From Pseudomonadota bacterium (lineage in GTDB: Bacteria; Pseudomonadota; Gammaproteobacteria; Burkholderiales; JABEVD01): 7,524 nt of DNA. Position 1 is the stretch's first letter; every line of letters starts with the position of its first letter. The notes beneath the pieces are model-generated. The model was given only the letters and a program-made list of their open reading frames with translations, made no database searches and had not been told where the DNA came from. Position numbers and translations under genes: made by a program. The stretch spans positions 1 through 7,524 of the forward strand of contig JAJZPK010000127.1 of assembly GCA_021811205.1 (NCBI GenBank), given 5' to 3'. This document shows, in pieces, positions 1-5,975 of this stretch.

Positions 1-1
1 C

Positions 2-507
2 AGGATACTTGCGGCAATGAAGCGCGGCTATACTTCGCTTGAATACAAGTCGATCGCGAGGCACCTCAAGGCGGGAAGACCGGACATCTCGCTCTCATCC
101 GACTTCATCGTGGGATTTCCCGGCGAGACCGAGGAAGACTTCGAAAGAACGATGGATCTCATCGAAGAGCTCGGATTCGATTCGAGCTTCAGCTTCGTGT
201 ACAGCCCGAGGCCCGGGACGCCGGCTGCCGCCCTGCACGACGACGTCCCCCAGGAGGTCAAGCTAGAGCGGCTCGCGAGGTTGCAGGCGAGGATAGATTC
301 CCAGGCAAAAGCGATCAGCGAAGCCATGGTCGGAACGATCCAGTCCGTCCTCGCCGAAGGACATTCGAGGAAGGACGATTCAGAGCTTTCAGGCAAGACG
401 GGGAACAACAGGACGGTCAATTTCCCTGCGCATTCCCGCCTGATCGGAAAATTCGTGAACGTCAGGATCACCCATGCACTTCCCCATTCGCTGAAGGGCG
501 AGGCCGT

Positions 508-511
<4 letters not shown>
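2..511 (+). CDS. miaB: tRNA-2-methylthio-N6-dimethylallyladenosine synthase MiaB, C-terminal part (5' end outside window)
   Basis: MiaB is a radical-SAM methylthiotransferase that converts i6A37 to ms2i6A37 in tRNAs reading codons that begin with U. The frame is open from the left edge, and 169 codons are visible before the TGA. The residues before the first in-frame ATG ([17 protein letters not shown]) match the conserved 'RIL..MKRG.T..EYK' segment of the family, so that ATG at 17 is internal and not the start. [17 protein letters not shown] is the signature late in the radical-SAM barrel, followed by [12 protein letters not shown]. The last ~60 residues (from about [12 protein letters not shown]) fit the TRAM RNA-binding domain. 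The N-terminal MTTase domain and both iron-sulfur cysteine sets lie outside the window. The stop overlaps the ybeZ start as ATGA, a neighbour pair widespread in beta- and gammaproteobacteria. Confidence 0.96.
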
Positions 512-1435
<924 letters not shown>

Positions 1436-1446
<11 letters not shown>

Positions 1447-1864
1447 ATTCAGCCTGAGCGTCCAGTACGCTTCCATGGAAGAAGGCATCCCCCAAAGGCA
1501 GAAATTCAGAAGATGGGTCTCGGCCTCTCTCGAAGGCCCCGCTCAAATCACCATCAGGATCGTCGATCTTGAGGAAGGGCAGCACCTCAACCGCGAATTC
1601 AGGGGAAAGGATTATGCGACCAACGTGCTCACCTTCGTCTACGAAAAGGGATCGGGCGACATCGTGATCTGCGCGCCCGTGATCCGGCGGGAAGCGCTCG
1701 AACAGAAAAAGAGCATCGAATCCCATTATGCCCACATGACCGTGCATGGCATCCTGCATCTTCAGGGATACGACCACGAGAGCGAGATGGATGCGGCAAT
1801 CATGGAGCCGAAGGAGCAGGCGATCATGGCAAGGCTCGGCTACCCGGACCCTTACGGTGTATAA
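1436..1864 (+). CDS. ybeY: endoribonuclease YbeY (16S rRNA 3'-end maturation)
   Basis: YbeY is a single-domain zinc metallo-endoribonuclease needed for 16S rRNA maturation and 70S quality control. The signature HGILHLQGYDH spans residues 104-114 when counted from the ATG at 1436, giving the three zinc-ligand histidines H104, H108 and H114. The upstream TNVLTFVYE and GDIVICAP segments are the other conserved parts of the family. From 1436 the protein has 142 residues, slightly shorter than the ~155 of E. coli. An in-frame ATG at 1421 would add MPTRP. I prefer 1436 because it limits the overlap with ybeZ to 11 bases and has an AGG five bases upstream, but neither start has a strong Shine-Dalgarno site. 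Proteobacterial ybeY is often followed by corC/ybeX and lnt; here dacA follows instead. Confidence 0.95.
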
Positions 1865-1865
1865 T
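1860..1865 (+). promoter_or_regulatory. possible -10 box (TATAAT) just before dacA
   Basis: A perfect TATAAT straddles the ybeY stop codon and ends six bases before the dacA ATG at 1872. If it works as a -10 element, transcription would start at or near the A of the ATG, giving a leaderless dacA message. That would fit the absence of a recognisable Shine-Dalgarno sequence in the 7-base ybeY-dacA gap. Against it, there is no TTGACA-like hexamer 16-18 bases upstream, nor an extended TGn. A six-base match can occur by chance, so this is a weak call. Confidence 0.2.
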
Positions 1866-1871
1866 TTCCGG

Positions 1872-3002
1872 ATGAAAAAGGCCATACTGCTTTTCCTTTT
1901 CTGCGCCAATGCATTCGCAGGCCAGGACATTCCCCCGCCCCCTCATGTCGAAGCCCGCTCCTATATCGTGCTCGATCTGACGAGCGGCCAGACGATCGAC
2001 TCCAGACGCGCCGACGAGCGCATAGCGCCCGCTTCGCTCACCAAGCTGATGACGGCCTATCTCGTCTTCGACGCGCTGAAACAGAAGAAGATCAGGCCGG
2101 ACGAGAAGCTCAATGTGTCGGACAAGGCGCTGCATGCGGAAGGATCGAAGATGTTCCTGAAGCCGGGGAAAAGCGTGACCGTGAAGGAACTCGTCCGGGG
2201 CATGATCGTCGAGGGCGGCAACGACGCGGCCGTTGCGCTGGCTGAAGGCGTGGCGGGATCTGAAAAGGCCTTCGTCGACATGATGAACAAGGAAGCGCAG
2301 CGCCTTGGCATGTCGAACACCCATTTCGCCAATCCGACCGGGCTGCCCGAGAGCGACCATTATTCGACGGTGAGGGACATCTCCCTGCTTTCGGCATCCC
2401 TGATCATCGATTTCCCCGACCAGTATCCCGTCTTTTCCGCAAAGGAATACAGCTGGAACGGCATCACCCAGCCGAACAGGAACAGGCTGCTGTGGATGGA
2501 CCCCTATGCAGACGGGCTGATGACCGGGCACTCCGAAGACTCAGGCTATTGCCTTGCCGCCTCCGTGAAGCGGGACAGGAGAAGGCTGATTTCCGTTATG
2601 GCGGGCGCCCATTCCGACAGCGGAAGGGCGATCGAAACCGAGAAGCTGCTCAACTACGCCCTCCAGTACTACATTGCCGTCAGGCTCTATGCAAAGGGGC
2701 AAACCGTCACGACGCTGAGGGTATGGAAGGGAAAGAAGAACATGCTGAAAGCCGGCTTTCTTTCCGACCTGTACGTGACCGTGCCCAGAGGGGAGGAAGC
2801 GGGGCTCAAGGCCGTGGTCGAAGCGCAGCAGCCGCTCGTCGTTCCCGTCCTGGCAGGGCAGCAGGTCGGCACGCTGAAGGTGAGCCTCGACGGCAAGCGG
2901 TTTGCCGAATACCCTCTCGTTTCTCTCGAGAACGTTTCTCCCGCGAACCTGTTCGGACGGGCCTGGGACAGCCTGAAACTCCTCTTGAACGGAAAGCCAT
3001 GA
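1872..3002 (+). CDS. dacA: PBP5/6-type D-alanyl-D-alanine carboxypeptidase with altered active-site motifs
   Basis: This 376-residue protein is colinear with E. coli DacA (PBP5), the periplasmic enzyme that trims the terminal D-Ala from peptidoglycan pentapeptides. The frame is open further upstream, but ATG 1872 begins a clean signal peptide (MKKAILLFLFCANAFA, cleavage probably after residue 16). The serine-transpeptidase-like domain runs from about 20 to 265, a PBP5-type C-terminal beta domain from about 270 to 360, and the amphipathic tail LFGRAWDSLKLLLNGKP fits the family's membrane anchor. SxxK is intact as SLTK (S55, K58). The SxN position, normally SGN, reads GGN (G115-N117). The KTG motif reads MTG (M217-G219) within DGLMTGHSEDSGYC. 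Both changes remove residues considered important for catalysis, so family membership is firm but enzymatic activity is uncertain. No frameshift or internal stop is present. The stop overlaps the dat start as ATGA. Confidence 0.93.
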   Translation: MKKAILLFLFCANAFAGQDIPPPPHVEARSYIVLDLTSGQTIDSRRADERIAPASLTKLMTAYLVFDALKQKKIRPDEKLNVSDKALHAEGSKMFLKPGKSVTVKELVRGMIVEGGNDAAVALAEGVAGSEKAFVDMMNKEAQRLGMSNTHFANPTGLPESDHYSTVRDISLLSASLIIDFPDQYPVFSAKEYSWNGITQPNRNRLLWMDPYADGLMTGHSEDSGYCLAASVKRDRRRLISVMAGAHSDSGRAIETEKLLNYALQYYIAVRLYAKGQTVTTLRVWKGKKNMLKAGFLSDLYVTVPRGEEAGLKAVVEAQQPLVVPVLAGQQVGTLKVSLDGKRFAEYPLVSLENVSPANLFGRAWDSLKLLLNGKP

Positions 3003-3844
3003 TCTATCTCAACGGCGCATTCATGCCGCTTGAAGAAGCGCGCATCCCCGTGCTCGACCGAGGCTTCATTTTCGGCGACGGCGTATACGAAGTCATTCCC
3101 GTCTATTCGAGAAAACCGTTCCGACTGGGCGAGCATCTCGCGAGGCTCCAGCACAGCCTGGACGGAATCATGCTGGAGAATCCCCATTCGAATCGGGAGT
3201 GGCAGGATTTGATCGGAAAGCTGATCGATGCGAACGAGCCCGAAGACCAGAGCGTCTATCTGCATATCACGAGAGGGGTAGCGAAAAGGGACCATGCCTT
3301 CCCCAGGGGCGTCAAGCCCACCGTCTTCATGATGTCGAATCCGCTCCTCTCTCCTTCAAGGGAAACGCTCGATTCAGGCGTGATAGCCGTCAGCGCAGTG
3401 GACAACAGGTGGCTGCGCTGCGACATCAAGGCGATCTCGCTGCTGCCCAACGTCCTATTGAGGCAGGGCGCCGTGGATGCAGGCGCGGTTGAAGCGATCC
3501 TGTTCAGGGAAGACTTCCTGACAGAAGGCGCCGCGAGCAACATCTTCGTGGTGAAGGATGACACCCTCCTCGCCCCGCCCAAGGACAATCTGATGCTGCC
3601 CGGCATCACCTACGACGTCGTTCTCGAACTGGCCGCATCCGTAGGCATGCCGTTCGAAGTGAGGCGCATATCGAGGGAAGAAGTCTTTTCCGCTTCCGAG
3701 CTCCTTTTGACCTCATCGACCAAGGAAGTCACGCCCATCACCCATCTCGACGGAAAACCGGTCGGATCGGGAAAACCCGGCCCGTTCTTCGCGAAGCTGC
3801 ATGATGCCTACCAGGCGTTCAAGGCTTCGGTGATGCGCGCATGA
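2999..3844 (+). CDS. dat: class IV PLP aminotransferase, probable D-amino-acid aminotransferase
   Basis: This 281-residue fold-type IV PLP enzyme most likely interconverts D-alanine/2-oxoglutarate and pyruvate/D-glutamate. The frame is open far upstream, but ATG 2999 begins MIYLNGAFMPLEEARIPVLD, the normal N-terminus of the family, and overlaps the dacA stop as ATGA. The PLP lysine is K144 in CDIKAISLLPNVL. E176 in the TEGAASN segment is the conserved glutamate near the cofactor pyridine nitrogen. Y30 (GDGVYEV) and TRGVAKRDHAFP (R97, H99) correspond to the substrate-carboxylate-binding Tyr, Arg and His of Bacillus D-amino-acid transaminases, which favours D-AAT over branched-chain aminotransferase or 4-amino-4-deoxychorismate lyase. 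Its position after dacA fits a D-amino-acid or cell-wall link, but substrate specificity is inferred. Confidence 0.9.
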   Translation: MIYLNGAFMPLEEARIPVLDRGFIFGDGVYEVIPVYSRKPFRLGEHLARLQHSLDGIMLENPHSNREWQDLIGKLIDANEPEDQSVYLHITRGVAKRDHAFPRGVKPTVFMMSNPLLSPSRETLDSGVIAVSAVDNRWLRCDIKAISLLPNVLLRQGAVDAGAVEAILFREDFLTEGAASNIFVVKDDTLLAPPKDNLMLPGITYDVVLELAASVGMPFEVRRISREEVFSASELLLTSSTKEVTPITHLDGKPVGSGKPGPFFAKLHDAYQAFKASVMRA

Positions 3845-4098
3845 GCGAATCCCTGATCGAATATCCCTGCGCATTTCCCATCAAGATCATGGGAAAGGGC
3901 GAAGGATTCGCGAATTCCGTCCTCACCGTCGTGCTTGAGCACGACCCTGAGTTCGAGGCTTCCAGCATGGAAATCCGGGCGAGCCGCGAGGGCAAATACC
4001 TGAGCCTCACCTGCACGGTGAATGCGACGTCCAGATCTCAGCTCGATGCGCTTTACAAGGCGCTCTGCGACCATCCGCAGGTCGTCATGGTGCTGTAG
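3841..4098 (+). CDS. ybeD: YbeD/DUF493 family protein
   Basis: This small protein of 85 residues belongs to the YbeD (DUF493) family, which has an ACT-like alpha/beta fold and is thought to be regulatory; its molecular function is not settled. The N-terminus [18 protein letters not shown] and the C-terminal segment [18 protein letters not shown] match the family pattern ('YP..F..K.MG', then 'LY..L..HP.V..VL'). Length is close to the ~87 residues of E. coli YbeD. ATG 3841 overlaps the dat stop as ATGA, and its own TAG shares one base with the lipB GTG start. The ybeD-lipB adjacency is conserved in many proteobacteria, including E. coli, where dacA lies on the other side of ybeD. Confidence 0.93.
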   Translation: MSESLIEYPCAFPIKIMGKGEGFANSVLTVVLEHDPEFEASSMEIRASREGKYLSLTCTVNATSRSQLDALYKALCDHPQVVMVL

Positions 4099-4700
4099 TG
4101 GACGTTCTGGTCAGGCGCATGGGCCTTGCCGAATACGGGCCTGTTTTCGAGAAAATGCAGTCGTTCAATTCGGAAAGGAACGAGTCCACGCCTGACGAAT
4201 TCTGGATCTTGCAGCATCACCCCGTCTACACGAACGGACTCGCTGGGAAACCCGAACATCTTCCGCTGAATCCCGAAATTCCTGTCGTGAAGGTAGACCG
4301 GGGCGGGCAGGTCACCTATCACGGCCCGGGGCAGCTCGTCCTCTATCTGCTGCTCGACCTGAAAAGAAGGAAAATGGGCGTGCGCGAACTCGTGTCTAAA
4401 ATGGAGGATTCGGTGATCGAACTCCTTTCGAGATACGATGTGAAGGCGGAATCGAGAAGGGATGCGCCAGGCGTCTACGTGAACGGGGCAAAAATTTCGG
4501 CATTGGGGCTCAGGGTCAAGAGGGGATGCTGCTATCACGGCCTCTCGCTCAACGTGGACATGGACCTTTCCCCTTTTTCCCGCATCAACCCTTGCGGCTA
4601 CAAGGGACTGGAAGTCACGATGACGAAGAACCTGGGAATATCAGGTACGGTCGAAGAACTCGGGGAAGAGCTGATCCCCATACTGAAGGAAAAATTATGA
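4098..4700 (+). CDS. lipB: lipoyl(octanoyl) transferase LipB
   Basis: LipB moves the octanoyl group from octanoyl-ACP to lipoyl domains of 2-oxo-acid dehydrogenases and the glycine cleavage H protein, the first step of de novo lipoate assembly. The 200-residue protein carries the family signature [13 protein letters not shown] at residues 68-80. The catalytic lysine is in [11 protein letters not shown] (K132) and the catalytic cysteine in RINPCGY (C166), corresponding to the Lys/Cys dyad of characterised LipB enzymes. The start is a GTG at 4098 whose first base is the last base of the ybeD TAG. No later ATG or GTG keeps the full N-terminus, and [15 protein letters not shown] aligns with family N-termini. 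The stop overlaps lipA as ATGA, so the two lipoate enzymes are translationally coupled. Confidence 0.96.
   Translation: MDVLVRRMGLAEYGPVFEKMQSFNSERNESTPDEFWILQHHPVYTNGLAGKPEHLPLNPEIPVVKVDRGGQVTYHGPGQLVLYLLLDLKRRKMGVRELVSKMEDSVIELLSRYDVKAESRRDAPGVYVNGAKISALGLRVKRGCCYHGLSLNVDMDLSPFSRINPCGYKGLEVTMTKNLGISGTVEELGEELIPILKEKL
4686..4690 (+). promoter_or_regulatory. Shine-Dalgarno site for lipA
   Basis: AAGGA lies inside the last codons of lipB, six bases before the lipA ATG at 4697. It is the clearest ribosome-binding site in the operon. It supports 4697 over the in-frame upstream starts that would give an N-terminus extended into lipB. Confidence 0.7.
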
Positions 4701-5620
4701 AGCAGAAGGGCGAAGCCAAGACTTCCAGGATACCGGTCAAGATCGTGCCCGGTCCGATCCTGAGGAAGCCCGAATGGATCAGGGTGAAGTCCGGCAATTC
4801 GGAGAATTTTTTCGAGGTCAAGAAGATGCTCAGGGAGAGGAATCTTCATACCGTGTGCGAGGAGGCTTCCTGCCCCAACATAGGCGAATGCTTCGGCAAG
4901 GGAACCGCGACCTTCATGATCCTCGGGGACCTGTGCACCCGGCGCTGCCCGTTCTGCGACGTCGCCCACGGCAAGCCGCTTCCGCCCGATCTCAGGGAAC
5001 CCGGCCATCTTGCCGAATCGATTGCCGCCTTGAGGCTCAAATACGTGGTGATTACGAGCGTGGACCGCGACGACCTGAGGGACGGGGGAGCCGCACACTT
5101 CGTCGCCTGCATCAATTCGGTCAGGGAAATGGCCCCGGAAACGAAGATCGAGGTGCTGGTTCCCGACTTCAGGGGAAGGCTGGACATGGCGCTCGACTGT
5201 TTCGCGGAAGGGCTTCCCGACGTCATGAACCACAACCTGGAGACCGTGCCGAGGCTCTACAAGGCGGCAAGGCCCGGCGCGGACTACGAGCATTCGCTGA
5301 AGCTCCTCTCGGAATTCAAGAAAAGACATCCTGGAATTCCCACGAAATCCGGCCTGATGCTCGGGCTCGGCGAGACGGACGAGGAAATCGTCGAAGTGCT
5401 GAAGGACCTGAGAGCACACGAGGTCGACATGCTCACCCTGGGCCAGTATCTTCAGCCCTCCAAAGGGCACCTACCGGTTTCGAGATTCGTGACGCCGGAA
5501 AAATTTTCCGAATTCGAGAAGATCGCGAAGGACATGGGGTTCTCCCAGGCCGCCTGCGGCCCGATGGTCCGCAGCAGCTACCACGCAGATTTGCAGGCGC
5601 ATGGAATAGTTGTGAAATGA
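4697..5620 (+). CDS. lipA: lipoyl synthase LipA
   Basis: LipA is a radical-SAM enzyme that inserts two sulfurs into octanoyl groups attached to lipoyl domains. The protein has 307 residues, normal for the family. The auxiliary [4Fe-4S] cluster motif is [12 protein letters not shown] (C54, C59, C65). The radical-SAM motif is CTRRCPFC (C80, C84, C87). The C-terminal RSSY (292-295), whose serine is known to ligate the auxiliary cluster, is present in [18 protein letters not shown] sequence, [12 protein letters not shown] and [13 protein letters not shown] are also family hallmarks. The start at 4697 overlaps the lipB stop as ATGA and has AAGGA six bases upstream. 16 of its 20 arginines use AGG or AGA, the pattern of this chromosome. 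This is the last recognisable gene of the operon. Confidence 0.97.
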   Translation: MKQKGEAKTSRIPVKIVPGPILRKPEWIRVKSGNSENFFEVKKMLRERNLHTVCEEASCPNIGECFGKGTATFMILGDLCTRRCPFCDVAHGKPLPPDLREPGHLAESIAALRLKYVVITSVDRDDLRDGGAAHFVACINSVREMAPETKIEVLVPDFRGRLDMALDCFAEGLPDVMNHNLETVPRLYKAARPGADYEHSLKLLSEFKKRHPGIPTKSGLMLGLGETDEEIVEVLKDLRAHEVDMLTLGQYLQPSKGHLPVSRFVTPEKFSEFEKIAKDMGFSQAACGPMVRSSYHADLQAHGIVVK

Positions 5621-5700
5621 CAGAAGATAATGAGAAATTATCCAAGTTGACGATACTCTTCCAGAAGCAACCGACACACAGAACCATCATTGGCCGCTGA
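5617..5700 (+). CDS. 27-codon ORF coupled to the lipA stop, possible truncated gene remnant
   Basis: An ATG at 5617-5619 overlaps the lipA TGA in the same ATGA arrangement used by the other operon genes, and the frame continues for 27 codons to a TGA. The product begins [18 protein letters not shown], is hydrophilic and matches no family I recognise. It could be the N-terminal stub of a former downstream operon gene cut off when the foreign segment arrived, or simply chance, since ATGA overlaps arise easily. It has no separate Shine-Dalgarno evidence. Composition already drifts toward A+T within it. Confidence 0.2.
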   Translation: MTEDNEKLSKLTILFQKQPTHRTIIGR

Positions 5701-5742
5701 TTCACAAGCTGGAATTCAATATTCAGCAATCAGAATAATTTC

Positions 5743-5782
5743 GCGGGCTTCTGTGCATTTCAATGCAATTCATCAGCCCCGC
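5743..5782. repeat. nested inverted repeat / two-part hairpin
   Basis: The inner stem TGCATT (5754-5759) pairs with AATGCA (5762-5767). The outer arm GCGGGC (5743-5748) pairs with GCCCCGC (5776-5782) with one bulged C. Together they would fold into a long hairpin in RNA or cruciform DNA. There is no T run on either side, so it is not a typical intrinsic terminator. It may still end transcription from lipA or the convergent gene, protect 3' ends, or be chance. Confidence 0.35.
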
Positions 5783-5828
5783 TGCCTGTCAGTTCTATGC
5801 TGATTGTGAACTTCAGGATCTCGGCCTT

Positions 5829-5852
5829 AGCTGCCAATTGCGAACGGCAGCT
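5829..5852. repeat. inverted repeat AGCTGCC/GGCAGCT, weak terminator candidate
   Basis: Perfect 7-base arms AGCTGCC (5829-5835) and GGCAGCT (5846-5852) flank a 10-base loop. On the plus strand only two further Ts follow the stem before GAGG; on the minus strand the stem is followed by a purine/C mix. It is the most GC-rich stem in the spacer and lies between convergent genes, so a bidirectional termination role is possible but not shown. It may instead be a fragment of a dispersed intergenic repeat. Confidence 0.35.
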
Positions 5853-5975
5853 TTGAGGCATTCAAAATACAACATTCCCCGTCAACAACGTGCCTCATTT
5901 CAGCCATATCGACTTCGTCGAAGCGGATTTATTGCTGGGTGCGTAGATTACCTTAGCCTTTCTATCTAGCCGACA

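Larger units (their letters stand above)
5621..5975. other. intergenic spacer between lipA and the convergent HEPN gene
   Basis: Apart from the 27-codon ORF above, I see no convincing gene here. A 68-codon ORF at 5763-5969 lacks a ribosome-binding site and recognisable protein features. The spacer is clearly AT-richer than lipA. It contains several inverted repeats, described separately, and a short one at 5909-5921 (TCGAC-TTC-GTCGA). Because both flanking genes point into it, terminators for both would be expected, but none of the stems is followed by a strong T tract on either strand. No tRNA, integrase or obvious direct-repeat attachment site was found by eye. Confidence 0.6.

Noticed and set aside
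1824..2531. 235-codon minus-strand ORF opposite dacA
   Set aside because: It is an antisense shadow of dacA, which has a signal peptide and full family alignment on the plus strand.
2492..2998. N-terminal extension of dat in the same open frame
   Set aside because: These bases encode the C-terminal domain of DacA in another frame. The family N-terminus begins at 2999.
4598..5470. 290-codon minus-strand ORF opposite lipB and lipA
   Set aside because: It is an antisense shadow produced by high-GC codon structure. Its product has no recognisable domain.
4774..5700. Long 308-codon plus-strand ORF overlapping lipA
   Set aside because: It is a shadow in another frame of lipA: rich in Arg and Gly, no family motif, while the lipA frame has all diagnostic cysteines.
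5763..5969. 68-codon plus-strand ORF in the spacer
   Set aside because: It has no Shine-Dalgarno site, no recognisable motif and an unusual residue mix, and it spans inverted repeats. It is more likely chance or decayed sequence.
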